Source: Legionella waltersii
GTDB taxonomy: Bacteria > Pseudomonadota > Gammaproteobacteria > Legionellales > Legionellaceae
DNA: 64,000 nt
Reading direction: 5' to 3'
Assembly (NCBI RefSeq): GCF_001468085.1
Contig: NZ_LNZB01000015.1
Span: forward strand, 1 to 64,000
The position numbers and the translations under genes are program-made. The notes beneath the pieces are model-generated. The model was not told where the DNA came from, did not search any database, and saw only the letters and a program-made list of their open reading frames with translations. Shown here piece after piece: positions 24,440 through 33,897 of the stretch. The number at the start of each line of letters is the position of its first letter. The first letter of the stretch is position 1.

Positions 24440-26770
24440 ATGAGTTATACTAAGTCTCAAACCCAATTATCAGAAGATGCCAAGCCCCATTCAACTATAA
24501 AAAAGCAGAATAAAAGCAAAAAAAAATCCCATTCCCATAAGCACCCTCATCAACATGAGCACAGTCACAATCATGATCATCAACCTCATCATGGACATAG
24601 TCATGATCACGAACATGATGAAAATCATTGGATTAAAGCAGCCTTAGGTGTTCTATGGGGAGTCGCTTTGATCGTTCTTTCTATTGCGAGTTTTAATCTC
24701 CCTCTTATCGCCTATATTGTCATAACAGGACTTACTGCTTTGATGACATTCTATTTAGGAAGTACTGTATATAAATCAGCCTGGGAGGCATTAAAAGAAA
24801 AAACCTGGGACACCTCAACATTGTATGCGATAAGCACGCTAACCATTGTTGGGGTTTCTATTCTTAGTTTGTTTGTTCCTGGTTTGCCCATGATGTTTGA
24901 AGCGGCGCCTCTGGTGTTAGGCTTTTGGCATTTAGGGGAAGGAATTGAGCATACCTTAATTGGTAAAATCAATAAAAAATTGGATGTACGTGATTGTGTA
25001 CCTCCCCTAGCCATGAGAAAAGGGAATCCGAATAAAGAAGTTTCTGTCAAAAAACTGATTCCTGACGATATTATTATCATCAAAACGGGAGATGTTATTC
25101 CTGTCGATGGAGTGTTAACTCAACAAGGCCAGCTGTATACTACACGAATCGATGGTTCCCCTGAACTTAAAGTATTTAAACCCGGTGATGCCGTAAAATC
25201 AGGGATGCGTTTAGCGGATCATCTTCCCTCATTGGAAATGCGGGTTACAAAGACTTATGAACACTCTTACCTCTCCGTAATAGCAAAAAACATCAATAAA
25301 GCACATGATGAAAAAGCGCCAATTGAAGAGTTTGCCGATAGAGTATTGAAGTATTTTATTCCCGGTTTACTCGCTGTAGCCCTGATATCAGGAATTGTCA
25401 TCGCTTCGGTCTTTAGTCCAGCACTTGCCATTCAATGCGTTATATCTGTTCTTGTTAGTGCCTGTCCCTGTGCTTTGAGCTTGATAACACCCATGGCCGT
25501 TAAGATCGGTATGAAAAAGGCAGCTGAACATGGAATTCAATTTAATAATGGAAAGGCATTACAAGCCGCTGCAGATATCGATACTGTTGTTTTTGATTTA
25601 AACGGGACCCTTACTAAAGGAACTATTTCAGTTCAAAAAGTTCAGATTGCAAATAAACAGTTTTTGAGTCAGGTTGCACTATTAGAGAGCCAATCAGAAC
25701 ACCCAGTAGCAAAAATAATTAAAACCTATATCGATGAGCATGGCATAGCTGCCAGTGAGCGTTCCGATTTAACTTCTGTTGATAAAAGTCATCACTCAGG
25801 CATAAAAGGGGCTATTAAGGGTGAAACATTCATCATCGGCACAAAAGATATGCTTTTAGCAAATAACATCAACTTCATCGATGAACCCTATAATAACCCT
25901 GATAACGGTTCCATATATATCGTGCGTGGCTCAGCTGTCATTGGACAAATTGCCTTAATGGATCCTTTGCGTGACGATGCTGTTGCAACAGTGAACCAAT
26001 TAAAGCGTCTTGGTAAAACAGTACATCTATGCACGGGAGCAGATCATGTAACGGCTGAGAAATATGCTGCCTTATTAGGTATTGCAAAAGAAAATATTGC
26101 TGCAAATGCAGTAGGTGCTGAAACCCAATCCGGCGAAATTTCTAAAACAAGTTACATCCAGGAGTTACGGCGCAAAGGGTATAAAGTGGCTATGGTTGGT
26201 GACGCGGCCAACGATGTTACCGCCATTGCCTATTCGGATATTGGGATTGCTGTTAAATCAAGTATTGGCGATGAGGTTACTGAGCAACATGCAGGGATAG
26301 TCGTGCAACAAGGTTTGTTATTTCCTATTGCAACAGCATTTGATGTCGCAAAAAAAACCAAAAGCAATATTTTCCAGAATTTATTTATAAGCTTAACCTA
26401 TAATACAGTGATTACATTAGTAGCTGCAGGAATATTTGTTGCCCTCGGTTTTGCCCTTAATCCTGCCCTTGGCGTTGCCTTGATGGTGCTTGAATCTACC
26501 ATTGTTTTAGCCAATTTATACCGTTTTAAACAAGAGGAAATTGTTTCTGCAGCATCAGGCGATAAAGAGATAAAAGAAGAGAACGATGTCAGTGCCTTTT
26601 CAAAACTGTTTGATGATCTGGGCTTCCATGCACAACCTCAGGCAAGTTTAACAAGGGCACCAGAACCTGAACCAGTGAATCCAAAAACTGAAACTTTATT
26701 TGCTCCTGTGAATTCTCCTAGCCTCCAACACACAAAAGAGGTAACTGGTTCACAACTTCTTTTCAGGTAA
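24440..26770 (+). CDS. His-rich P1B-type metal ATPase with altered catalytic motifs
   Basis: This 776-aa inner-membrane ion pump has an N-terminal segment (about residues 30-65) with roughly twenty His in HxH patterns, a likely Zn/Ni/Co-binding arm. About eight helices follow, including the transport motif CPC (Cys342-Pro-Cys344). Catalytic motifs are modified: the invariant DKTGT is DLNGT (Asp386), the actuator TGES is DGSPE, and GDGxND is GDAAND; HP (SEHPVAKI) is kept. The C-terminal 70 residues form a polar tail. The Zur-box promoter links it to zinc. Phosphorylatable Asp remains, so it may still work; exporter direction is the family norm, yet Zur control would suit zinc supply. Metal and direction are open. 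Confidence 0.85.
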   Translation: MSYTKSQTQLSEDAKPHSTIKKQNKSKKKSHSHKHPHQHEHSHNHDHQPHHGHSHDHEHDENHWIKAALGVLWGVALIVLSIASFNLPLIAYIVITGLTALMTFYLGSTVYKSAWEALKEKTWDTSTLYAISTLTIVGVSILSLFVPGLPMMFEAAPLVLGFWHLGEGIEHTLIGKINKKLDVRDCVPPLAMRKGNPNKEVSVKKLIPDDIIIIKTGDVIPVDGVLTQQGQLYTTRIDGSPELKVFKPGDAVKSGMRLADHLPSLEMRVTKTYEHSYLSVIAKNINKAHDEKAPIEEFADRVLKYFIPGLLAVALISGIVIASVFSPALAIQCVISVLVSACPCALSLITPMAVKIGMKKAAEHGIQFNNGKALQAAADIDTVVFDLNGTLTKGTISVQKVQIANKQFLSQVALLESQSEHPVAKIIKTYIDEHGIAASERSDLTSVDKSHHSGIKGAIKGETFIIGTKDMLLANNINFIDEPYNNPDNGSIYIVRGSAVIGQIALMDPLRDDAVATVNQLKRLGKTVHLCTGADHVTAEKYAALLGIAKENIAANAVGAETQSGEISKTSYIQELRRKGYKVAMVGDAANDVTAIAYSDIGIAVKSSIGDEVTEQHAGIVVQQGLLFPIATAFDVAKKTKSNIFQNLFISLTYNTVITLVAAGIFVALGFALNPALGVALMVLESTIVLANLYRFKQEEIVSAASGDKEIKEENDVSAFSKLFDDLGFHAQPQASLTRAPEPEPVNPKTETLFAPVNSPSLQHTKEVTGSQLLFR

Positions 26771-26964
26771 ATCATAACCAGCCGTTACTGGATTCTGGGC
26801 TGAAAGCCTGAGGGATCCCCACCTTCTGTGTCATAGGGGGCTCCCCAAAGTTCTCCATTCATTTCCTCAAAGAAAATAGGCATCTGAATATTTTTTTGAT
26901 AATCTGACACCTAGATAAAACTTGGGCAAGGGTGAAATCATTTATTGAACTGACGCCACTTGCA

Positions 26965-27378
26965 TTATTTTAAATACCCACCCAAATAAACAGTCAATAA
27001 GGAACTCCAAGAGCATAAAAAGATTCCCCAAAACCAATCCAAGAGCCCCATACCTATGGGAAAATCCTTAAAAATAGCAAGGCAGGTAAAATCATAGACT
27101 CCATAAATGACTCCCCCTAGAGCGGCTCCATAAAAAGCAGCCCAATAAAGAGAATGATGGGCTAAAGGAATAACGAATACGATTACGCTTAAAGCAAACA
27201 ACAGATACACCAGGAGTGTCGCCCACCAAAGGGGTTTTAATTGTCCGTCGACAAGGTTTAACCATGGCCCGTAGTGTTGAAAATAGAGATTCTTGGCAAT
27301 AAAACCCAACCAAATCATGTCTGTAATAATAAATACTACGAAGGCGATTAAAAACAGTTTTAATGATAATCCATTCAT
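26965..27378 (-). CDS. DUF2177 family membrane protein
   Basis: This 137-aa protein with four membrane helices matches DUF2177: DMIWLGFIAKNLY, then GGVIYGVYDFTCLAIFKDF and a Trp-rich last helix. AAGGA lies 7 bases before the ATG. It is the last gene of a three-gene operon with TspO and a TIGR01777 epimerase (14-bp gap). In other proteobacteria DUF2177 genes are found with photolyase and light-regulated genes. The biochemical role is unknown. Confidence 0.8.
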   Translation of the reverse strand: MNGLSLKLFLIAFVVFIITDMIWLGFIAKNLYFQHYGPWLNLVDGQLKPLWWATLLVYLLFALSVIVFVIPLAHHSLYWAAFYGAALGGVIYGVYDFTCLAIFKDFPIGMGLLDWFWGIFLCSWSSLLTVYLGGYLK

Positions 27379-27392
27379 GCTTTGTCCTTGTT

Positions 27393-28313
27393 TTAGTTGG
27401 TTTTTTTAAACTCTTCTGCAAATACAGATTCTATCTTAGGGTAAGTAAATTTAAAACCGAGTTCATTCAAGCGACCAGGGAGTACTTTTTGGCCTTTAAG
27501 GAGCAAATAGTCACCCATTTCACCAAAAAGAATCTTAATAACCAATCCTGGTGTTTTAAGAAACAGTGGTCGCTTTAAGGCCTTTGCAAACTGTTGTGCA
27601 AACTCTTTTTGTGTCACTGGATAAGGACTTGTGATATTCACTGGACCAGTGACTTCCTGATGTTCTATCAAAAAATCAATCGCATTGATTAAATCCTTGT
27701 AATAAATCCATGATAGTGTCTGATTACCACCACCCAAAATGCTCCCCATTCCCAAGCGAAAAGGCAGCTCCAATTGTTTAAGCATGCCTTCACCTTGCTT
27801 GAAAACAACACCAAATCTTAATGTGGTTACAGGTATGCCTGCATCGATAGCATTTTTAAGAGATTGCTCCCAGACAAGTCCTACGTGCTGTAAAAAATCA
27901 TCAGATGACTGAGGAAGAGGAGACTTTTCATCAAAGATTCCAGTACTCATTTCCTGGGCACCATAGATTCCTATCGCATTGGCACAAAAAAATCGAGGTT
28001 TGGCATCATGATTGATACACCATTGAATCAGTTGCTGATTGGTTCTAGTACGTGATTCAATAAGCTCATTTTTTACCTTTGGGCTCCAGCGTTTAGCACC
28101 AATACTCGATCCCGATAAATTGATGATGAGTTCGTATTGCTTTACATCGTCAAGTTTTAAGCTATCCCAAGTTAATAAGCGAATGTCTGTAGAAAAAATT
28201 GACTCTAGTTTTTCTAATTGACGTCCTAGCACTGTAATCTTGTGACTTTGTGAGAGGTGATTGACCAACACCGTCCCAATAAATCCAGAGGCTCCTGCGA
28301 TGAGAATATTCAT
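27393..28313 (-). CDS. TIGR01777 family NAD(P)-binding epimerase (YfcH type)
   Basis: This 306-aa extended SDR starts at MNILIAGASGFIG with AAGGA upstream; the frame runs 29 codons further without support. It contains the cofactor loop GASGFIG, a sequence around NLSGSSIGAKRW typical of TIGR01777 proteins, and the YfcH-type tail KGQKVLPGRLNELGFKFTYP. It is middle gene of the tspO operon (11-bp gap). The substrate is unknown in all members I know. Confidence 0.85.
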   Translation of the reverse strand: MNILIAGASGFIGTVLVNHLSQSHKITVLGRQLEKLESIFSTDIRLLTWDSLKLDDVKQYELIINLSGSSIGAKRWSPKVKNELIESRTRTNQQLIQWCINHDAKPRFFCANAIGIYGAQEMSTGIFDEKSPLPQSSDDFLQHVGLVWEQSLKNAIDAGIPVTTLRFGVVFKQGEGMLKQLELPFRLGMGSILGGGNQTLSWIYYKDLINAIDFLIEHQEVTGPVNITSPYPVTQKEFAQQFAKALKRPLFLKTPGLVIKILFGEMGDYLLLKGQKVLPGRLNELGFKFTYPKIESVFAEEFKKTN

Positions 28314-28324
28314 ACCTAGTTCCT

Positions 28325-28795
28325 TTAATTCATTAATGCTATATACAGATTGAGATAGGAGGCAAACACAAGCCAAAGTAGGTAAGGAATTAATAACCAA
28401 GCAATGGTTGTGTTCGTTTTTTTTGCCTCAATGATTAAGAAAAAAGTCAGACCGGTTAAGCTAACAAGCCAAACAGCACTTGACCTAAACCAGTGTAGCC
28501 CAAAAAAAAGTGGCGTCCAGGACCAATTCATCAGCATTTGCAATGCAAAAAGCACAATGATTTTGTGAGAAGACGATTTGTTAAGGCTTGATAAAATCCA
28601 GGCAATTACAGCAAGAAGCCCATATAATAAGGTCCAAACAACCGAAAAAACAAACCCTGGAGGGGTTAAGGAGGATTTATTAAGACTTTCGTACCAGGGA
28701 TTTATATTTGCCTGAGTTAGTAAACCTAATACAAAACCTATACTTTCAAAAAGAACAATCCAGAATATCAATTTAATTGGCTTATTGAGGCGCAA
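28325..28795 (-). CDS. tspO: TspO/MBR family tryptophan-rich sensory protein
   Basis: This 156-aa protein has five membrane helices. Family marks are NPWYESLNKSSLTPPGFVFSVVW (shown as WY...L.PPG.VF), LYGLLAVIAW, and MNWSWTPLFFG in helix 3. TspO binds tetrapyrroles and links porphyrin, oxygen or light stress to gene control. The start is a TTG (MRLNKP) with GGAG 8 bases upstream. It leads an operon with the epimerase and DUF2177 genes. Eukaryote-like TspO genes are known in Legionella. Together with two photolyases in the window it hints at a light/tetrapyrrole stress theme. Confidence 0.88.
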   Translation of the reverse strand: MRLNKPIKLIFWIVLFESIGFVLGLLTQANINPWYESLNKSSLTPPGFVFSVVWTLLYGLLAVIAWILSSLNKSSSHKIIVLFALQMLMNWSWTPLFFGLHWFRSSAVWLVSLTGLTFFLIIEAKKTNTTIAWLLIPYLLWLVFASYLNLYIALMN

Positions 28796-28945
28796 AATCT
28801 GTTCTCCAAATTGGGTTTAATCCTTCTTAATATTGGATATTGTCACAGTCTTCAGTGGGTCTAAAATAATGCCTAAAGGGCAGCAGGATTATCCCCTAAT
28901 CACAAATCCTGTCTAAATCAAACGAATACCCTACTCATGTAATCC

Positions 28946-30376
28946 TTATTTACTGCGTTGTTTAAAGTCACTTGGTCCGTGAGTTGACGCGAAATAGCGG
29001 GCTCTAGCCTTTAATTCCTCTAATTGGACTTGAGCATGCAGGGTGTTAAGTTGCACTTGGGTGGTCATTTGCTCACGTTGATTAACCAAAAATAAAGTAC
29101 TGTCGCCTTGATAAAACTTTTTTGTTTCGCCTTGCTGCACCTTTTGGGCCAAACGTAATTCTTTTTTTAACAAGCCTACTTGTTGTCGACTTCTCTTGAT
29201 GCCAATCAGCATGTTTGTGAATTCATTGTTAAGTTGCTCGTACAAAAATCGCGTCTCAACACGAACTTGACGTAACTCGCTTTCTGCCTGGATTAGATTA
29301 CCTTTAGCTTGTCTTTGCAACAAAGGAAATTTAAATGAAACACCGACCATGGCTGCTTGTGGAATTAATAAGGGGTAGCCACCTGTTCCATTTTGTTTAA
29401 ACGTGTAAGCGGTTGCATCTAACTGCGGTAGTAGTTCATTACGGGCCTGATTGCGTTTGAGCTTCATCATATTGGCGTAATGGTTAAGCTTTTTAATCCC
29501 AGGGTGTTCTCTGACTGACAGTTGGATTCCTGCAATCTTATTTGAGGCGCTGGTTAGAGAAGGCAAGGATTGTTCTACTGGAACCAGCGGCTTGCCCTTG
29601 GGGTCGCGAAAATAAAGCGATAAATTAACCCCGGCTTGCTCAAATATCATTCGACCTTGATTGAGTAATTGTTGTCGTTGAATGATTTGTTGTAAATTTT
29701 CACTGATCGCAAGTTTTGGCAAATCGCCAAGATTCGCCTGTTTTTCAATGGCGTTTTGACGTTCTTCGGCCAGGCTCAGGAGTTGTTTAAAGGTGTTTAA
29801 TTGCAGCCCTGCTTCTACCCATTGCCAATAGGCTTTAATTGCTTCTTGGTAAATTTTTATTTTGATTGCCTCAGCATCTTGTTCCTTCATGAGCATTAAT
29901 TGAGAAGAAGACAATAATCCTGTTCGCTCTTTATCAATTAAGCGATCGCGAAGTAAGGGAAGGGATAATCCGGCTCGATATTCCCCACCGGAGTTTGTTA
30001 AATAGTTTTGATAGTAAATGGGCCAGTTACCCTCGCCATTGCGATAGCCGGCAAAAAGCTTCACGCCATTATAAAGCGTTGGAATAGTAAGTTGCGTATC
30101 GCCGTAATTATTAATATAACCACCGGCGGGTTGTGAGCGAGTAGTGGCCTCTAATGATGGGTCAAACTGCCCTTTTGCATTGACAAAAGCGCCACTGGCT
30201 TTGATCACTTCAAGGCGTGCTATTTTCACTTGAGGGTAATGAGCGTCGATGCTTTGCAGTACCTTCATCAAGCTTAATTTTTGTGTTTTTGGGGTTGCAT
30301 GGGAGTTTGAATACCCCAATAAGGCATTTAGTCCGATAAGTAGAATGACTAACCCATGTAGCTTTTCCATCCTCAT
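28946..30376 (-). CDS. TolC-family outer-membrane efflux channel
   Basis: This 476-aa protein has a signal peptide (residues 3-28, ending SHA). Two repeated coiled-coil/strand halves typical of OEP/TolC proteins follow; heptad-rich helices are near 180-240 and 360-450. The start overlaps the HlyD gene stop (ATGA). It is the last gene of a LysR-ABC-HlyD-TolC operon, so it should form the outer-membrane exit of that system. Sequence around LPLLRDRLIDKERTGLL resembles channels found with type I-like exporters. The cargo is unknown. Confidence 0.85.
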   Translation of the reverse strand: MRMEKLHGLVILLIGLNALLGYSNSHATPKTQKLSLMKVLQSIDAHYPQVKIARLEVIKASGAFVNAKGQFDPSLEATTRSQPAGGYINNYGDTQLTIPTLYNGVKLFAGYRNGEGNWPIYYQNYLTNSGGEYRAGLSLPLLRDRLIDKERTGLLSSSQLMLMKEQDAEAIKIKIYQEAIKAYWQWVEAGLQLNTFKQLLSLAEERQNAIEKQANLGDLPKLAISENLQQIIQRQQLLNQGRMIFEQAGVNLSLYFRDPKGKPLVPVEQSLPSLTSASNKIAGIQLSVREHPGIKKLNHYANMMKLKRNQARNELLPQLDATAYTFKQNGTGGYPLLIPQAAMVGVSFKFPLLQRQAKGNLIQAESELRQVRVETRFLYEQLNNEFTNMLIGIKRSRQQVGLLKKELRLAQKVQQGETKKFYQGDSTLFLVNQREQMTTQVQLNTLHAQVQLEELKARARYFASTHGPSDFKQRSK

Positions 30377-31359
30377 GAGCTCGCCTTTTCTGCTAAGCTT
30401 TCCGGCGGAAAGCCATTAAACTGACGCCATAATTCATACCATAAGGGCACTTCCCCTAATTGTACCCAACCATGTACACGCACTCCCTGTCTTAAAAAAG
30501 CAGGCTCAGGCCAGGGCTCATCAGGGACAATCACCGCACGAAACATCCCCATGCCGTTATCGGTGGGATCAATAAAAGCCACTTTTCCACCAAAGGTCCC
30601 TACGGCGATTTGCGGCCAACCCCTAAATTGAATGGCGGGCCATCCTTCAAATTGAAGGCGCGCTTTTTGATTGAGATGAACAAATGGAATGTCATTGCCA
30701 TCAATCCAAAGCGCTACCGCTCTTGATTCGGTTACAGGTATAATCTCCGCTAAAATCTCCCCCTCTTTAACCACCACGCTTTCTTGTCCGGCCAGGCGCT
30801 TAAAGATGATTCCTGGGACATGTGCTTTGATGAGCTGGGTCTGCTGTCTTGCGATGCGAACATCAATGCTGACCTTATCAATATTGGCTTGTGCTAATTC
30901 ATTTTGGTATTTGGCGTATTCAATTTGAGCCAATTCGTATTGACGTTTTGAGTTGATGCCTTGTTCGTATAAGTTTTTTTGTCGTTCTACATTGGCTTTT
31001 CCGGCGGTTAGTGATTGTTGTGCCGCTTCGATACGAAGCATAATGGCTTTCTTTTCCAGCTCCAATCGTTTGAGTAAGTCAGGGTCATTGTCGGTAATCT
31101 CTACGATAGGATCGCCTGCCTTGACACGCATCCCTTCATCAACATACCACTTTTTAATTCTGCCATAAATGGGTGAATTCACGGTATGCAATCGCTCAGT
31201 GGGTGAAAACGCAATCACTTTCCCACTCCCCAAGGCAAATTGTTGCCAAGGGGTAAAACACAAAAACACAATTAAAACCAAGAGTACTAAAAAAATAATC
31301 TTAGCAATTTTGCGCGGATTGGGTAATTTGCCAATCATTTGATAGGCGTGTAGCTTCAT
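30373..31359 (-). CDS. HlyD-family membrane fusion protein
   Basis: This 328-aa periplasmic adaptor has a single membrane helix at about residues 20-40 (IIFLVLLVLIVFLCF). A lipoyl/barrel-sandwich half-motif (YGRIKKWYVDEGMRVKAGDPIVEI) is followed by an alpha-hairpin (80-160) and the second lipoyl half (VPGIIFKRLAGQESVVVKEGEIL). It overlaps the genes on both sides by 4 bases, so translation is coupled. It should bridge the inner-membrane ABC protein to the TolC-like channel. It is shorter than classical HlyD (about 480 aa) because the hairpin is short. Confidence 0.87.
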   Translation of the reverse strand: MKLHAYQMIGKLPNPRKIAKIIFLVLLVLIVFLCFTPWQQFALGSGKVIAFSPTERLHTVNSPIYGRIKKWYVDEGMRVKAGDPIVEITDNDPDLLKRLELEKKAIMLRIEAAQQSLTAGKANVERQKNLYEQGINSKRQYELAQIEYAKYQNELAQANIDKVSIDVRIARQQTQLIKAHVPGIIFKRLAGQESVVVKEGEILAEIIPVTESRAVALWIDGNDIPFVHLNQKARLQFEGWPAIQFRGWPQIAVGTFGGKVAFIDPTDNGMGMFRAVIVPDEPWPEPAFLRQGVRVHGWVQLGEVPLWYELWRQFNGFPPESLAEKASS

Positions 31360-32948
31360 GAGAGCACCAAACAGTTAGACAGTGGAATGAAATTTGGATA
31401 TTGAGTAATTACAATCAAAAGAGTCTCTTTGAGTGTTGCTAAATGGCCGAGCAGCAATTCGATGTCCTTTGTAGTCAATCGATCAAAGACGCGATCGATA
31501 ATAATGAGCTGGGGTTTTGCAAGTATCGCACGAACCACCATGAGTTGAAGCAGCTCAAGCTCAGTAAACACCTGCTCCCAATCATAAATAATGCTTTTTA
31601 AGCCATTAGGTTGGCTCATTATTTTATCCATCAGCCCTAAAGATTTTAAAAGCTCTTTTAATTGTTGTATTGAAAAAGACGGTTGATTGAGGCGTAAATT
31701 GTCATAAATGCTGCCGGCAAACCATTCTTTATCTCTAAGTAACAGGGTGTGGTCACGAAGGCAGCGCCTGTATTGATCATGACAGAGGGTCTCGTTGATA
31801 TACACTGTGAGGTCAGTATTGTTTTTAAAACCCAAAATAAAATCGGTCAATGACTCTTGTTTTTGGGTTTCATTCACGCAAATAACGAGCGGATTTTCTG
31901 GACTTCCCGATGCTTTTTCTTGATTTTCAGTGACTAGCGTGATGCTTTTTATGGGAATAATCAGTTCGCTTAGCTCAGTATTAATCGGTTCCGTTGGGAG
32001 ATTTAATACCACGTCAATTTTATGCTCGGAAGCCACTAAATCGTAATAATTTTCCAAAAGAACAACAAAACGTTTAAACGCATAGATTAATGCACCAAGC
32101 ACAATCTCTGCCGCAACGAGCTGACCTAAACTTAATTGGTTGTTAATCACGAGATAACCCCCTAAGCCGAGTAAGAGGCTACTGGCGATTGCTGAGAGGA
32201 GATAAAAACCAATCTGATGTTTAATAAGTTGTTTAAAATGCATGTTGCGCGCTTTTAAAAAGGAAACCAAACGCTTGTCCGTTTGCTGAGTCGCATAGTG
32301 ATGATAACGATTAAAGCGAAATAAAAAACGACTGGTCAGCAGCTCTTCTAGCCAAGCACCTATTTGATGCTTTTCAGCGCATTCGTTTTCAGCACTTTCG
32401 AGGCCCTTACGGTAAGGCAGAAAAACAATCAAAAGTAGACTTAATACAATAAATCCATCAAATACAAGAAAGAGAGGATGATAAAAAAGAAGCAAGAGTA
32501 AACCAAAAAGGAGCTGCAAACTTAAGTTTACGCCATAGAGCAATAGACTTGATAGCGCTTTTTTGATGGTCACCACTTCGAAAAAACGATTAACGAGCTC
32601 TGGGCCATGATGTGAGGAGAAGTTATCTAGAGATAAATGAGTAAATTGACGGGTTAAATTAAGACTTATTCTCACCATTAATTTTTGTTGAATCACTTCA
32701 ATGATAATGGCTTGCCAAACATTTAAAGCTCCTAGAGCAATCATTAATACAAGCACCATGATGCTTAGGGTTAACACAGGTTGTAGTAATTTACCAAAGG
32801 CAATCAAATTCACTAAGGTTTGGGCAGCTATAGGAATACTTAAGGTAAGTAGGCTCACGATGACGCTTATCATGACGATTGAAGCGATGGTGGCCTTATC
32901 CAGAACCTCAACAATTGAATTCATTTCTTGTCTCATCATAAGACTCAT
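31356..32948 (-). CDS. ABC transporter with degenerate ATPase domain
   Basis: This 530-aa protein has an N-terminal six-helix type-1 exporter membrane domain (20-300) of the HlyB/PrtD type, without a peptidase domain. A C-terminal nucleotide-binding fold follows that lacks every catalytic motif. Walker A GxxGxGKS reads NETQKQES (residues 359-366, Lys replaced by Glu365); the signature LSGGQ is FTELE; Walker B LIIIDR has Arg486 where Glu is needed; the H-loop His is Gln516. The fold is still readable, for example WFAGSIYDNLRL after the Q-loop position. The ORF is intact, so loss of ATPase activity seems tolerated or selected. It may pair with another ABC protein, use another energy source, or have a structural role. 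Confidence 0.8.
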   Translation of the reverse strand: MSLMMRQEMNSIVEVLDKATIASIVMISVIVSLLTLSIPIAAQTLVNLIAFGKLLQPVLTLSIMVLVLMIALGALNVWQAIIIEVIQQKLMVRISLNLTRQFTHLSLDNFSSHHGPELVNRFFEVVTIKKALSSLLLYGVNLSLQLLFGLLLLLFYHPLFLVFDGFIVLSLLLIVFLPYRKGLESAENECAEKHQIGAWLEELLTSRFLFRFNRYHHYATQQTDKRLVSFLKARNMHFKQLIKHQIGFYLLSAIASSLLLGLGGYLVINNQLSLGQLVAAEIVLGALIYAFKRFVVLLENYYDLVASEHKIDVVLNLPTEPINTELSELIIPIKSITLVTENQEKASGSPENPLVICVNETQKQESLTDFILGFKNNTDLTVYINETLCHDQYRRCLRDHTLLLRDKEWFAGSIYDNLRLNQPSFSIQQLKELLKSLGLMDKIMSQPNGLKSIIYDWEQVFTELELLQLMVVRAILAKPQLIIIDRVFDRLTTKDIELLLGHLATLKETLLIVITQYPNFIPLSNCLVLS

Positions 32949-32957
32949 GTCCTTTGT

Positions 32958-33809
32958 TTAGTGTTTTAATTTATCCATGATAAAAAATTCGAGAGAGTCA
33001 ATTGCATTATTTGCACCGTCCTTTTTAATTAAGGACACGTGGATGTCCCTTAAAGGAGGTAGGAAATAATCATTCAGCCTATCTAAATAGTTTGGAATCA
33101 TACTGCGTTGTATTGCAGTAATCCCAAGGCCTGCTCGAACAGCTGCCATTTTACCAGCATAACTTGGACTACTAAATGCTAAGCGCCATTTTAGGTGATG
33201 TTGATCGAGTGATTCAATGACGTTGCCGCGATAGACGCAGGGGTTGGGGGAGAGAATCAATGGAATGATTGTATTTTGATTAAGGGCTGGTAGTAATTCT
33301 TTTTTGCCCACCCACTCCACAGGCTCATTCCATACATTGATGCCTTCGGTGATTGGATGTTTTTCATTGGTTTTTATCAAAATTAAATCAAATTCGTCCT
33401 TATGAAATCGCTCAATTAAATTGAGGGTTAGATCACACTCCACATTAAGCATGACTCGGGGGTGAAGCCTTGAAAATTCAACCAAGATATCCGAGAGCAT
33501 CATCGAGGCAAAGTCCTCTGGCAGGCCAAAACGAAGTTCTCCCTGAAGTTCTGGGGTTTTAAATCGATCTAACGATTCGCGGTGCAATTCATAGATTCGC
33601 TTCGCATAGCTTAAAAAAATCTCCCCATCTGGGGTTAAGGATAATTCTCGTCCGCGAGTAATTAATTGTTTTTCAAATAAATTCTCAAGTTTAGCAATTT
33701 GCTGACTAATGGCAGATTGAGTTCGGCCCACACGAGAGGCTGCTTTAGTAAAGCTTAGCGTTTCTGCAACTGCTAAAAAGCATTGCAACGTGATTGTATC
33801 CAGTGACAT
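32958..33809 (-). CDS. LysR-family transcriptional regulator
   Basis: This 283-aa regulator starts at MSLDTITLQCFLAV, with AGGA 7 bases upstream; the ORF extends six codons further. The N-terminal winged HTH is clear (LSFTKAASRVGRTQSAISQQ), followed by a LysR effector-binding domain. It reads into the ABC-HlyD-TolC genes with a 9-bp gap and is divergent from the dabB operon (88-bp gap). LysR proteins of the CbbR/CcmR kind often control carbon-fixation or DAB genes beside them, so control of both operons from the shared 88-bp region is likely. The effector is unknown. Confidence 0.85.
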   Translation of the reverse strand: MSLDTITLQCFLAVAETLSFTKAASRVGRTQSAISQQIAKLENLFEKQLITRGRELSLTPDGEIFLSYAKRIYELHRESLDRFKTPELQGELRFGLPEDFASMMLSDILVEFSRLHPRVMLNVECDLTLNLIERFHKDEFDLILIKTNEKHPITEGINVWNEPVEWVGKKELLPALNQNTIIPLILSPNPCVYRGNVIESLDQHHLKWRLAFSSPSYAGKMAAVRAGLGITAIQRSMIPNYLDRLNDYFLPPLRDIHVSLIKKDGANNAIDSLEFFIMDKLKH

Positions 33810-33897
33810 TAGAATTCCTAATAGCAAATATGAATATTTTTAATTTCACTTATATCAGCAGATCTAATATATTACCATTGTAGCAAAACAATTTCTA

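Noticed and set aside
27393-28400. Longer start for the TIGR01777 epimerase
   Set aside because: The first 29 codons overlap the end of tspO and precede the cofactor motif; AAGGA before the internal ATG decides the start.
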